Shown: positions 34,136 to 46,760, counted from the first letter of the stretch. The stretch: DNA of 64,000 nucleotides from Lytechinus variegatus (GCF_018143015.1 NC_054748.1:15552967-15616966); one strand, 5' to 3'. Notes: generated by a model from the sequence alone, not told the origin. Numbers and translations: made by a program.

Positions 34136-34212
34136 CGTGCTTCCGGAAGCACCTCGGGCCGAAAGGATGCGGATATGGCGGAGGTGCCGGTGCTCTTACA
34201 AACACAGACTAG
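34136..34212 (+). CDS. Muscle LIM/CSRP-like protein, coding exon 3 of 3 and stop
   Basis: The acceptor is 'cattgccttacag'; the stop TAG is at 34210-34212. The exon encodes ACFRKHLGPKGCGYGGGAGA and LTNTD. Cys61 is the eighth zinc ligand, so the pattern is C-x2-C-x17-H-x2-C and C-x2-C-x17-C-x2-C with nothing missing. The glycine-rich tail GPKGxGYGxGAGAL is the CSRP/MLP signature that follows each LIM domain. At 84 residues it is close to Drosophila Mlp60A (about 92) and vertebrate CRIP1 (77). Confidence 0.92.
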
Positions 34213-34242
34213 TAAAATATCTTGGTATTGCTAAGGAAATGT

Positions 34243-34980
34243 GACCGGGGAGCATTTCATGAAAGGACCTGTGGGATGTTTCATCCGCCAAGTCCCATTT
34301 TATCAGTTACACGGTTACCATAGTAACAGTGCCTCTCAGTCAATCAAATTCAAGGTTTGTTGTCAGATCTTAGTGACAACCTGTGGACGTAACATTGAAA
34401 TGCCCCCCCCCCCGGGGCCCGGTTGCAGTAACGATTGCGTTTAAACGCAACTCAAAATATCAAGCACCAACTCCAAATGCGCAAATTTAATTGGTTGAAA
34501 ATTAAGTTGTATAAGAATGATTATTTGTCTTTGTTTTCAGTGTTACGTTTGATTGCGACTGTTTCTGCAACTGGGACCAGGGGGGGGGGGTTCACAAAGA
34601 TTTATGTGTAACTTAAGCCCAGCGCACACTTTGCGATTCGATGCGACTTTTTCTTTTAATAAATCACATTTAGTATTAAATGTTACGATTCCAAGAAGCA
34701 AAATAGTTTTATTTGAAGTTCGGCATAATGTTAGGAGTAATAAAATCATACTTTTACTGTTTACGGCAATCGGTTTCGATTCGCAGGCGATGATGGTATC
34801 ATTACAATTTGGAACTGACTTTGTTTTTATTCCAATAACGGGAGGCTCGAGTCCCGTCGCAATTCTAAATTATGATTGCTAAGATTTTATGGCTTGGAAT
34901 GTTCATCTGAAAATGTTATTGCAATTTCTTTGAAATTCGGATCGCAACGAATCGCATCGTGTGCACCGGGCTTTAGATTC
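34243..34980. mobile_element. Three small elements behind the LIM gene
   Basis: 34243-34372 is a half fold-back related to 39210-39372 ('catttcatgaaaggacctgt', 'ttaccatagtaacagtgcct'). 34416-34580 is a GTTTAAAC MITE (ends 'ggcccggttgcag' and 'ctgcaactgggacc'). 34590-34980 is a fold-back with ends 'cacaaagatttatg'/'agcccagcgcacac' and 'gtgtgcaccgggctttagat'. None codes for protein. Confidence 0.7.
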
Positions 34981-35628
34981 GCACTTTTTTGTATATAAAG
35001 GGAATTCTTTTACACTGGTTTACACACATGTAGATACAATGTACACACACAAACACACACGCACAAACCCGATGGTGATAAAATGACAACATAAGGAATT
35101 TGGTTTGGCTCAGGTATACAAGATTCACGTAAAATGTACAATACATAAGTATTTGAATTATAAGTCCAAGTGTATTAAAACTTAATTTAGCATTGAACAG
35201 AATTTAGTAAAGTATCCGTATATAGTATGTCAACTTGATGAGTCATTTTACTTGTTGTTGAGTTACAATTCATTCGTCTACTTATAAACCCAGAAGAATG
35301 TAATGTTCTTTTGAATATGCCATACAACTTTTTATAAATCATTTTCTCAAAAGCATAATTTCTATGGCATCAATACATTCCTGTTAATTATTTGGCACCA
35401 TGCACAATGATTAAAAAGTCATTCTTATTACAGCATTAAAAATACAGAATTTTCTAGATGAATTATATTATATGAATCTATATCATAGAAATATTATAAG
35501 AACTTCGATTTAAGTCATGTAAACAGTGTCTTCAATGAACTATGTTGATATTATGCAATATAATTTGTAGAATATATTTTTGTAAGTTTGTCAGATAAAA
35601 TTAACGAAATCATACTACGGGTTTACAT
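34981..35628. other. Intergenic, nothing recognised
   Basis: AT-rich sequence with a short CA-rich stretch at 35025-35065. No gene or repeat is supported. Confidence 0.4.
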
Positions 35629-35920
<292 letters not shown>

Positions 35921-36060
35921 CACATCTTTATCCAGAGTAGCCTGTTCAGCTTTATACAAACAAATATGTAAAATTACACAATATATACAATTAAAATATT
36001 CATTAAAATTCGCTGGTCTTCCACAGGGCTCTGCATAAATAATTCATAACATAAAGAAAA
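35921..36060 (-). mobile_element. Retroelement 3' UTR remnant, minus strand
   Basis: On the minus strand the sequence ends 'gctgaacaggctactctgga' then 'taaagatgtgaaataaataa' and runs straight into the (AAAT)n tail. This is the usual layout of a LINE or SINE 3' end. No coding part is left. Confidence 0.55.
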
Positions 36061-36362
36061 CATAAGTAAATAAAACATATATATACACATCAAAATAAGA
36101 TTTGGAATGAGAAAGTAAAAGGACATGGTAAGATAGGAAGAAAGAGATAGAAGAGAGAGAAAGGGGGCAGAGGTAAACAGAGAGAGAGAGAGTTCAGGAG
36201 CAAAGGTAATTATGTAATATTTGACCAGTCAGGCATATTCTTATGAATAGCATAAGATAGCATAGGATAAAAACCAAATCGAGGAAGTGATCATGCATTT
36301 CTAATAAAACACAATACATGTAGCATGTGCTGTAAGTTTAGAGGGTTTATGACTGACTGTAG

Positions 36363-36440
36363 TATATATGATATATAATATATATGTATATGTATATATA
36401 TATATGTATACATATATGTATATATATATGTATATATATG

Positions 36441-36510
<70 letters not shown>

Positions 36511-36512
36511 TA
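36363..36512. repeat. (TA)n / (TATG)n microsatellite
   Basis: Alternating TA with scattered TG runs directly up to the hairpin element that begins at 36513. Confidence 0.95.
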
Positions 36513-36762
36513 CACGTATTGGCTTCTGTAAGGTAACAAAATAATGCTGAAGATAATGCTTTCATTGCCAATAAAGTTTTTGTTCACTCGAACTCTAATT
36601 TTCGACGGTCTGTGGGTCCTCTGTCTTCTTCAGGAGTTTGCATTGTAAACTCCTGAAGAAGACGGAGGACCGTCGAAAATTCGAGTGAACAATAAAAACT
36701 TTATTGGCAATGAAAGCATTATCTTCAGCATTATTTTGTTACCTTACAGAAGCCGATACGTG
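36513..36762. mobile_element. 250-bp near-perfect hairpin element
   Basis: The left arm starts 'cacgtattggcttctgtaag' and the right arm ends 'cttacagaagccgatacgtg'. The arms of about 120 bases pair almost throughout, with the turn at about 36640-36648 (GGAGTTTGCATTGTAAACTCC). The right arm contains 'cctgaagaagacggaggacc' followed by 'gtcgaaaattcg'. Confidence 0.9.
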
Positions 36763-36899
36763 AATCTTTACTATATATATTTCATTCAAAATTACATTTG
36801 TGAAACTGCAGGGCATCTTTTGTAAGCAGTTTTACAAAGTTACAGGACTAACTTGCAGGGGTTAACGAATGAATAAAATTAATGAATATTTTGTAAGTG

Positions 36900-37249
36900 A
36901 TACTTATATTACTTTCCAGTAGTGTGAAAACGTAGGATGAGAGAAAGAGAGAGAGAGAGGGGGCGGGGGAAGACCGAGTAAGAGAGAGAGAGAGAGAGGG
37001 GGGGGGGGGAAGAGGGGGAATAGATAAATATGTATCTACATAGACCGACTGGAAAGTAGAGGAAGAGACGTGGGGGAAAGAAATCTATTGCTGGGAAGAC
37101 AGATGACAAAGAGTGAAAATGAAGAACTGGAAATCAGATGAGGGCGTAAAGTGGATAGATGGGGGAAAAAGGGGATGGAATGAGGGCCAGGGGTCTTCAA
37201 AAAAAGGGAGAAATATCCAAGAGAAAACTGGAACAATGTACTAAAGGGG
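36900..37249. repeat. GA-rich low-complexity stretch
   Basis: (GA)n and G runs at 36940-37020, with purine-rich sequence to 37215. Pyrimidine-strand frames across it are low-complexity artefacts. Confidence 0.8.
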
Positions 37250-37635
37250 GAAGTGAACCTTGACAAAATGTGTATTGTAAAGATAGAGAAAAAATGAGAA
37301 ATATATTGTCGAAGGTTTGAGAAAATCCATCAAAGAATAAAAAAGCTATTAGAACTTTAATTATTTGTGACGTCATATGCTTTCCTACATATCGTTGGGT
37401 AAAAACCAATTTCACACCCTTTCTTAAAAAACAAAGAAAAATCACGAACCATAACGAATTGTGCATTTATGCAACATTATGGGGTAGCTGTTCATTTTTA
37501 ACGTCACAAATCCAAATCTTAAAATTCTAATAATTTTCTTAATGTTCAACGAATTTTCATCAAACCATTAGCATTTTGATTTCTTTTTCTGCTTTTCTTA
37601 CTATAAACTTTTCTTCAGGGTGAACTTTCCTTTAA
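37250..37635. mobile_element. Fold-back MITE, family B, shorter copy
   Basis: The ends 'ctaaagggggaagtgaacct' and 'agggtgaactttcctttaa' and the inner 'gtgacgtcatatg' phrases match the other family-B copies, with some loss in the middle. Confidence 0.75.
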
Positions 37636-37914
37636 AAGTCTGTGTATAATTTAGTTTTGGTAAATCCCCCAAAAATGCAGCTGACACTATTCCATTTCAT
37701 TACAATTCATTACTTGCTAATGGCCTAAAACAATATTATGATGTAGAGGAAGTAAAATGAAAATATCTTTTACATGATAAATTGTGCGAATTTACGTGAA
37801 AATTTAATTTGATCGGTGCCCGAGCAAAATAAAATAACTGCGTGTGTCGCCCTCAACGCTTCTCCCGATTTTTTTCTCCAAAACTCACTCGATGTGAGAT
37901 GAAATTCATAAAAG

Positions 37915-38150
37915 GGTATGGTGGCTCAGCGGCAGAGCGTCCGCCTCATGAACGGGAGGTCGTGGGTTCGATCCTCTGCCGAGTCATACCAAAGACTTAT
38001 AAAAATGGGACCTTCTGCCTTCTTGCTAGGCGTTCAGCATTTAGATTGGAGAAGGGTAATAATAACATGTTATGTTATGCAGGGCCCGCTGGTAGAGCAG
38101 TTTCCTAACTGAAGTGGCTACCCTGGGTAAATAAAACGTTATTATTATTA
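37915..38150 (+). mobile_element. tRNA-derived SINE with a Met-anticodon-like head
   Basis: The head 'ggtatggtggctcagcggca' has a 7-bp acceptor stem with 'tcatacc' and an anticodon-loop equivalent CTCATGA (CAT). The B box is 'gggttcgatcc', but the T stem does not pair. The body 'cagggcccgctggtagagca' and the end 'ctaccctgggtaaata' with a (TTA)n tail match the tails at 9324 and 9488. It is a SINE, not a working tRNA gene. Confidence 0.8.
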
Positions 38151-39209
38151 AAAGGGTGATTTTCATTCTGATTGGTCTGATTGACTAATCAAGGGTTGTG
38201 ATTAGTTGTTTCATGGGTGTAATAATTTCCATTAAAAACAATGAAAAAAATAGAAATACATACGAAATTATAAAGCCTAAGATAAATACAAGGAACATTT
38301 TTGATTTGCAATAATTGATTGTGCAAACCTATAAATAAGATTTCAATGATGGCGTATTCCAAGAAAAAATACAATTCTATATACGTTAATTGGGTTTCAA
38401 CGAATTATTTGTATATTTAATATTGATTAAAAAATGACCATGGTTTCGACCTTCGGAGTTACAAGACTTGGAAGTAATCACTTTTTAAATATTGAAACGT
38501 TGGACCATTCGAATCTTCAGAGCAGCGCACCTGCTCTAAACGACCAGTAGGTCTAACTGGCCCCGCCCCTGGCCTTGCCTCAAATTACCTTATTGGTGTG
38601 ACGTTTGTCAACAATGGCCTATGTGTTATGAACATGATATGGAAGCCGAAACCCATCTCTACTCAGTCATGTAGCGTGACATTCCACAATGGTGATTGAT
38701 TGGGCAATCCTTATGCAAACAAGGCCTTCCGTTCATACCCACCTTAAGGCCTATTGATTCCAAAGAGGAGAGGAGTGAGGTACCGAGGGAGGGGGGCAGT
38801 GACCTAATGCGTTGAAGGTAATGAGTTATGAGGGGACATTGGCATACCGGCTAAACATTTCTTAAACTCTGCGAGCGAACGAAGCTAGTAAACCAAAATT
38901 TTCAAGTTTTTCAATCAAAAAATCTATCGTTTTAAATATAGTTTACAATTTACCAAAAAACCATAATCACATAACAACTCCTTTTCCCTTTTACTTTGCA
39001 TTTTTCGTATCCTGTTTTTCTTAGTCGTGAAAATTTGGGGGTTCGTGGCCCCCACAGGGGAAGCGGGGGGGGGGGGGGTGGTCGAGTATCACGCACGAGC
39101 GTCAAGAAACACGTGTTTGTTGATTGAGAAACAATACGTGCGAGACGCGATTATGGTGTTTAAGAACAATCCCTCATTAGTGGCGTAATGAGGTAGAAAT
39201 TTTGAGGGG
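38151..39209. other. Intergenic, mostly unrecognised
   Basis: A G/C-run element remnant lies at about 38870-39110 ('tgcgagcgaacgaagc', then G and C runs). The rest is AT-rich with no supported feature. Confidence 0.4.
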
Positions 39210-39372
39210 ACCAGGGGGTCGTTTCATAAATATTTTCATCCGAGAAGTTTTCAGATCTGACATCTTTCCTTGATTCTGATTGGCTGAGAGGCACTGTTCC
39301 TATGGTAACTGTCGGATAAACTGGTACTTGTCGGATAAAATGTCCGACAAGTCCTTTCATGAAACGCCCCCA
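39210..39372. mobile_element. Small fold-back MITE
   Basis: The ends are 'agggggtcgtttcataaat' and 'cctttcatgaaacgccccc', with inner inverted 'tttcatccgag' and 'cggataaaatg' pairs. It is related to 34243-34372. Confidence 0.75.
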
Positions 39373-40400
39373 AGATATAGCGTATCGGGCAAAATTAAAA
39401 AAAACTTGCGAGCGGGCGAAGCGAGTGAGCAAACACTGACATTTTTACTACAATAATACATTTTGGGGGATAAATTTTAGACCTACACCAAAAATTTAAT
39501 ATTTCACCATTTACCCTAAAAGGGGGCAAGAGCTATCATCTGTACGTCACCCCCCCCCCAATATGATGATAATAATGATGATGAAATAAAAATAATTACA
39601 AGGATATTTATAACATTACTGAAAATAATGACAGTAGTAGTAGCAGTAGTAGTAGTAGTAGGAGTAGCAGTAGCAATAGTAGAAAGACAAAAATGATAAT
39701 ACTCCTACTAATAATAATACCGATAATACTAGTAATAATGATGATAATAATGACGATGATTAATACATAAATGAACATAAAGATACCAAAGAATACTAAA
39801 AGCAAAATCATAATAATGCGTGTATATATTTTTGTCTGAAGGAGAGCAGCAATAACCATCGCTACTCTGATCGATGAACAGGCTTAGTCTTCAAACAACG
39901 TTGGGGGAAAGTGAAATAAAGTAAGATAAAGTAAAAGTATACCTTTGAAAGAAATTTGTATTGAAAAGTTTACCTTTTTGTATATGTAATATGTGCTTGA
40001 TCAGAGTTGATCTATTTCAGTTTTCTTTTCTGCAATCAACAATGTACAATCGTCTTATGTAGATTTGATTGTGATATGGTGTATATTGTGTATCTGTAAT
40101 TATTTTATTAACCCTGTACTTCGTCCTAAATAATGAGTAACCTGGACTTATTTTAATTGTTTGTAACTTCCCTTTGTTTTGTTTTGAATAAAGGTGATAT
40201 TTAAAAAAAAACTGGTTTTCGAATTTCATGTCGTCAACTCTGTTTTTAATTCTCTCTGAAATATGAGAAAGGTCAGTGTGGAAAGTAGATAACCGCTGTG
40301 GGTGATCACTGTAAACATGTGACTAGATGTTATGCCGTGATTGGCTGGAATGGATGACGGTTCTCAAGCCTGGCGCCACAAGTCAGTCCGAAACTTCAAT
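39373..40400. other. Intergenic; simple repeats and unrecognised sequence
   Basis: 'gcgagcgggcgaagcgagtg' at 39410 and a C run at 39550 mark another G/C-type remnant. (TAG)n and (ATA)n-type runs lie at 39600-39760. No gene is seen. Confidence 0.45.
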
Positions 40401-40574
40401 GACGTCACAATGAACAGTCTCGCTGACTACTTGCACAGATTTTACCATTGATATTCACTGTAGTAGTTTAGTGTAGGAGAGCTTAACCGTATCAGGATTA
40501 TAATGCGATGTGCACAAAACTAGGATCTGGATTTAGCAAGGAATACCAAATTTCCATGCATCGACTTTTGGTTG

Positions 40575-40973
40575 GTATAACGTTATGTGCTTCATGGAAG
40601 ACTAGACTACACGAAGTTCAGATTAAAGCGAAACCAAAAATGGATGCCAAACTCCACAAGCAAAGACTGATAGCGGGCCGTGCGAAAAATAGGCCCAGAC
40701 CAGTCCCATCTCAAACTGACAGATCTGTACCGTGTGCAAAGAGTTGCCCGTCTCTCCTCATTACAGCCAATCTTTATTCTTCTCTGACTGAGCACTTTGG
40801 TAACCCCAGTGAAGACCTTTGCCAGATTTCAACGCGGGACTCTCGCCAAGTGACAGGAAGGACTACGGTAGCAATTTAGTGATCACTCTTTTCTGGACCA
40901 GGTCTCAGGCTCGGTATTTAACCTATCGCCAGAGTTTCACGTTGGAACGTTTCCGATCCATTTTATACAATAG
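40575..40973 (+). promoter_or_regulatory. Second copy of the 5'-exon-like block
   Basis: It aligns with 25765-26168 through 'gcttcatggaagac', 'aaaaatggatgcc', 'gcgggccgtgcgaaaaatag', 'gcccagacc' and 'agtgatcactcttttc', and it ends in a strong donor (AATAG|gtaagt). The frame starting MDAKLHKQRLIAGRAKNRPR is alignable codon by codon with the first copy. 'tgattggctgg' (CCAAT-like) lies at 40337. No LIM-coding exons follow it in the window. Confidence 0.35.
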
Positions 40974-41685
40974 GTAAGTAATATTTCATTTTCATAACAT
41001 GGCTATTAGTATTGGTTTGTCTAAACTAAACGCTCTATAACTAGAACACGCCGGTAAGAGATTTGATATAATTATGCTTCATATTTGAATAATTTCGCGC
41101 CAACATATTATTGATTACTTTCATGCTTACTTCTGATTTTACACTGTACTGGTCTTGATTTGCCAACCAACGTTGTTCCATCTTAATTACCAGGTTGTGA
41201 CGCAATTATGTTGGCCTTGACCATGTTGACAACAATATGAAATAGAAACTTTGTCATGCAGCAATTGATTCATTTCTAGGTTACTGATCATTCGCAACTC
41301 GTAGTCAACTAAGCTCAGATATGTCGATCGCATATTTGAGATTTTTTTGCATTCAGCCTCCTCTTGGCCGGCGTACTTGATTTCGTTTGGTGATGATAAC
41401 AAAAGCATAATGCATTTTGTATCGTTACAAGCTTTCGTTCTTCTCATTTATTTTGACTGTATCGCTGACTATCAGTATTAATTTTGTCATGCTATGCTTA
41501 TATTCAAAATATTATAATCTTACAAAATGCAGGATTTGCGACCTTTTACTTCCACAGTTACTACCATTAGTAGTAAAACTATTATAGTTGTCATTGCTAT
41601 AATCATTGTATTATCATCATCATTATTATCATTATCATCATCATTATTATTAGTAGTAGTAGTTGTAGTAGTAGAAGTAGTAGTA

Positions 41686-41734
<49 letters not shown>

Positions 41735-43329
41735 AAGTAGTAGTAGTAGATGTATTATTAGTAGTATACGTAGTAGTAGTTGTTGTATTAGCACACTTCT
41801 AAAAATTATTGGTAAAAATCAACCGATAATTTCTTAGTTCGAATCTACCAGAATTTGATTGACTATTTTTCATCGGTCGAGCACATATTCAACAACTATA
41901 CTTTGACCAATTCACTGGAGAGTGCAGTGGTATTAGTAAAATCAGTAGTATAGTAGTATTATCATCACCATGGTCATCATCATCATCTTCATCATCATTA
42001 TCATCTTCATCATCACCATCGTCATTATGCTATAGAACGTCGTCAGCATTTATTGGTCACCCCTGTTCATCTGGAGAGACATAAACATTATACACACACT
42101 CACGAACACGCACATCCACGCCATGATATGAAGTAATATATACAATCTGTACTTGTTTTCATCCCATCCTCTCTCTGTAACAAACACCGGCCATGAAGGT
42201 CACATGTTGTCGATATCGTCTTCCTTAACAATCTCTCCACACGATGCACACTATAGTAGATCCCCTTCCTATGCAACCTTGAATCAGAGCTTAGGAATCC
42301 ATGGTATGTATGCCAAGATAGCCTTTTAGGCTTTGAAGTGACCCTGGGTGAAATAACTTCCGGGTTATCAGCACGGAAGGCCAAAGATGTCGCACGAGAC
42401 TTTGAAGAAAAACGTTTAGGAGAGAGAAAACGTTAGCAAATTCTTCTGCCATATTCGATTACAAAGCGACCAAGCATTGCATGCGATTTGGGCCAGGTAT
42501 ACGGGATAGGTTAGCACTCGACCGATGAAAAAATACACTATCTTCATTCAAAGTGCAAAGAACCCCAAACACCATGTAGAAACTGTATATTAACCTGTAG
42601 TACATACAATTAAATATATTATGTTTGGACACTCTGAAAATTTCAAATTTATTATTTACTAAAACGCTTGAACACCACATTTTCATATTTTAATTAATTT
42701 ATATTTTGCATCAGTGACACAGTGTATAATTAAATAATTGCGTTATCATTTCACAAACAAACCACTGCAATTGACTGCAATAACATTTTTCTTGTTATCA
42801 TGAAAATGACACATGAGAGATACCATCCAATAAAAAAACACATTCCTCTTTTAACTCTGATAAAGTCAGTATGTCGTGACATTGTCACGGGAATACCGGC
42901 ACATTGGGAAGTTGTATATTACTATATCAATAGAGACTGTTTTTTTCAAATAATAAAATCATAAATGAAAATCATTTTTGTCTCTGCGTATACCACATTT
43001 TAGATATGCTTCATAAATTTTCATAAAATGAATGAACTTTATTTTTCAACCATTTTTAGCATAACTTTCAATTGTCGACCTATCAACCACAATTTTTCAC
43101 ATTTTATCTTTATGGGGAGGTTCTCCATGACGAAAGTTTATTATGAAACGCAGAAAAAAAATATTGCTGAAAAAATCAAACACTTAGGAATTTATAAAAC
43201 TTTTTTTCATTTGTGATGCTATACGCGAGCACCTTTTCGATGAATCGTGTATTGAATAAAAACCTAATCTAATGTTATTTCATAACAAATATCGTTCCTT
43301 TATCAGACCTATATCAACAGACAAAACAT
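40974..43329. other. Gene-poor region with trinucleotide arrays
   Basis: (TAG)n with TTG and AAG variants spans 41645-41790. (TCA)n spans 41950-42025. A few frames between 42.1 and 42.7 kb resemble nothing I know. No splice-flanked exon is seen. Confidence 0.45.
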
Positions 43330-44440
43330 TTCACATCTGCTCCTGAAACAAATAAAAACTAATTATTAACCATTAAAAACTTATTTAATCAGTTTATGCA
43401 TTTTGTATTACGAATTAGATGTAGCAGCTGCATTTATACGACGTCACAGAACAAAAGCTTAATATAAATTTGTTAACATTTTATGCATGATTTTCCTCGA
43501 ACCCTCACTCTTTTTTTTGTTCTGGTATTTCCATGAAAAACTTTTTATCAGGATGAGCTTTCCTTGGACAAGAATGACGATACCCTTTTAGTTATATCTT
43601 CCCCTCGAAGTAAACTATGTTGTCTCTGCATGCAGCCATCCATCTGTCAATTTCAATGCTGACGATAAGCACATGTTCCTCAACGAATCCCTGGCTGGAG
43701 AATCTGTTATCCACTAAGTTGTTTATCCGAATTCATTTGAAAAAGAGAACTTCAAGGTGATCTATAAGAGGATGACATACCCGGGGCCTGTCTTACAAAG
43801 AGTTGCGATTGATCGGATCAATCGCAACTCTTTGTAAGACAGGCCAGATGGAAAACCAGCAAAATCAACATAATAATGCACGATTGTACAAAACAATTCT
43901 AGATATTTCATTTCATTTATTTCACATTAAAACTATTGGCGATCCTTAAATCATAAATTCCGTAAATTCATTGATTTCTCGATAATTGGTGTGTCCTATG
44001 TTTTTTAAAGACATCTTGCGATTTTCCTGTAAAAAAATCACGACACTGATGGATTTCCATAGAGTTCCGATTGATTGGATCAATCGTGACTCTTTGAAAT
44101 GTGAGTGCTTCATAAAATTGTTTCTAAGTAACAAGCGACTGTACAAGCGACTGGTGATCCCTTCGCAGGGACAAAATCAACGCCAATGCAAACTTATGTG
44201 TATCATTTGCCACGAGAAAGGATCACCAATCGTTCGTAAAGTCGCTTGGAACATACTAAAAGCATTGTGAAACCCCCTCATGGGGACAGTAGCATAGAGA
44301 GAATTGTAATCAATCGCAACATAAAAAATCAAACGTATCTTGTATTTCAATTAATGGAATCGGCGTACCAGGCACTTGTACTTTTTTATTTATTATTTTT
44401 TAGTAACGTCTGAATACGACTCTATCTGCAAAACGGTCCC
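43330..44440. mobile_element. Series of fold-back elements
   Basis: 43330-43570 is a half family-B MITE ('tcaggatgagctttccttgg'). 43783-44100 is element Q with a perfect palindrome at 43785-43845 (arms 'ggcctgtcttacaaagagtt' continuing 'gcgattgatc'). 44100-44275 is a small fold-back of the 4482 type. 44275-44440 has ends 'gggacagtagcata'/'ggtcccgtatg' and may be another. Confidence 0.65.
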
Positions 44441-44794
44441 GTATGCTAAAGATTTGATACAATAACAAGTACACACTTTCAGTAACAAGTTCACTATCAG
44501 CCAATCAAACTGTATGATTTCAGTAGCTTCAATCCGTTATTGATTATAGCAAGTTTTATGAAAGGTGGTCCCCAAACTTGAACATGGTAAAAACTTGGTA
44601 ATGCGAAAAACAGGGCACATGAAAAAGGAATGTACTTTTCCTCAAGGGTGGCTTCAAGGCATTTTAATTTAATTGTAATAAGGTAGATGCACAGTAAAAA
44701 AGTTTCAATGACATATCTTTCTTTCTTCAACTCTCACCTCCTTCTCCCAGTCCCTCTCATTTTCTTTATCTCTTTCTCCCCCTCTCTCCCTTTC

Positions 44795-45965
44795 TTTACG
44801 TTCCATCTGGTCTACACCTACTGTAGGTACACATTAATCTACTCTTTCTCTCTTCCCCACTCTCTAACTCTCTAAACTCGTATCATCTACCCCCTTATCC
44901 TCCTTTCTCCATCTGTCTTTGTACGTTCTACTTGCTCCACATCTACTGTAGAAATACATTTGTCTTTTTTTCTCTCCCTGTGTGTTTAAGTATCTTCCCT
45001 TGTCTCATCACTCTCTCCCTTTCCCTTTCTCCGTCTCTCTCTCTCTCTCTTTACGGTCCACTTGCTCCACATCTACTATAGATATACATTTTTATTTTCT
45101 CTCTTTTCCCCCTTTCTCTGAGTATTTATCCTCGTCTCATCTACTCCCTCTCTCTCTCCCCCCGTTGTGCCGCTCCCCCTCTATCTGTTTTGTTCTCCCT
45201 CTCCCTTGACACTTGGTCCACATCTACTGTAGATATAATTTCGTCTACTCTCTCTCCTTCTCCCTTCCACTCTCTTAACCTAACATCCTATCATTTATTT
45301 CTCTCTCCCCTTTACCCATCTGTCTCTCTCGGTTTTTTTACGTTCCACTTGGTCCACATATACTGTAGATACACATTATTTTATCCACTCTCTTTCTCTT
45401 CCCCTCTTTCTAAGTATCTGATCTCGTCTAATCTATTCCCCTCTCTTTCTCCATCTGTTTCTCCGTTTCACTCTCTCTGTTTACGTTCCACTTGCTCTAC
45501 ATCTACTATAGATTTATCTACTCTATTTCTTCCCCTATCTCTCTAAGAATCGTCCCTTGTCTCGTCTACCCCCTCTAACTCCTTTTCCTATTCTCTCCCT
45601 TTCCCATCTGTTTCTCTCTCTCTCTCTCTTTACTTTCCACTTGTTCTACATCTACTGTATATGCACATTTATCAACTCTCATCCCCTCGCTGAAGGTATC
45701 TCCCTCGTTCATCTACCCTATCCTAGCTATCTCCCTTGTCACCACCTCCCCCTTTCTCAATTCCTTTCTCTCTCTCTCGCTCTTTACGTTCCACTTGGTC
45801 CACATCTACCGTAGATACACATTTGTTTACTCTCTCCCTCTCTCTCCCCCTCCCTCTCTCACTTTCTCCATCTGTTTTTCTCTCTCTCTACGTTCCATTC
45901 TGTAGGACTAATCTCCCTATCTTCAAGTATTCCTTTACACTCGTGCCCCCCCCCCCTCGCATCAC
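44795..45965. repeat. Pyrimidine-rich minisatellite, about nine units of 105-155 bp
   Basis: The phrase 'tacgttccacttggtccaca' followed by 'tctactgtagatacacattt' recurs, with variants, near 44800, 44924, 45052, 45207, 45338, 45482, 45630, 45785 and 45890. Between the phrases are (CT)n-rich spacers. The core CTACTGTAG is nearly palindromic. Serine/proline/leucine-rich frames across it are not genes. Confidence 0.9.
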
Positions 45966-46614
45966 CCATTGAGATATTCAAGAGTTGTTCTACGCGGGTA
46001 CAGGGGGTGCCAAAAGTTCCCCAAGTTTCCCCCTTGTTATTCAGAGATGTGTTCTAAAAGGAAAAATCTAACAATAAAAAATCATCCCCTGCAATGGACT
46101 TGTTACTTACAGTAATCTTGAAATGCAGCTTATTCGACGTGTGGGAATATTAGAATGTCAATTATGCCATGGGTGACTGAAGGTGACCTAGTGCAGGGGT
46201 TTAGGTTGCCTCACTTGATAAAAAAACGGCACTCCTCCGTGCAAGTGAAATATTACGCGGTACAATTTCAACACATGGGACCCAAAATGCTATAGGGTGA
46301 ATATCCATTTAGATGAAATTCCACCCTTGCTTTTTATTCAAACCTATCCCGAGAAGGTAAAAAAGCGTAGTATTTGATAATAAATTGTATATACTCACAG
46401 GCTGTGATGTCATGTTTATTTACATACTACATTTGACATGATTGGTAATAAATGATAAAGATAACCATATCTTGTACTGTTACAGCGCATGTCATAATCA
46501 TGTATAACATGTATATCGTCTCCTTGCGCTTCCCTCATAGTCAAAAGACTCAGTATTTATCCTGCATGACCTTAGACTGGCGGCCTTTATCCTTTTCCTG
46601 AAATAAATTTCTGC

Positions 46615-46760
46615 CAGGTAAGCTCATACCTTCCCTGGGTTGAGTGCGGCACAATGTGGAACATTTTCTAACTGAAGGAAGTTACGTCATGGCTGGGACT
46701 TGAAACCACGACCCTCTGTTTCAAGGTCCGAAGACCATGCTCCACATTGCAGCTGATGTA
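46615..46760 (-). mobile_element. tRNA-derived SINE fragment, minus strand
   Basis: It shows the same body as 18495-18692 read on the minus strand: 'cacattgtgccgcactcaac' and 'aacttccttcag', with a degraded B box. Confidence 0.7.

Noticed and set aside
37915-37988. Possible tRNA-Met gene
   Set aside because: The acceptor stem pairs and the anticodon loop reads CAT, but the T arm is broken and extended and a SINE body follows.
44687-45972. Several Ser/Pro/Leu-rich open frames
   Set aside because: They follow the (CT)n spacers of a minisatellite and switch frame between units.
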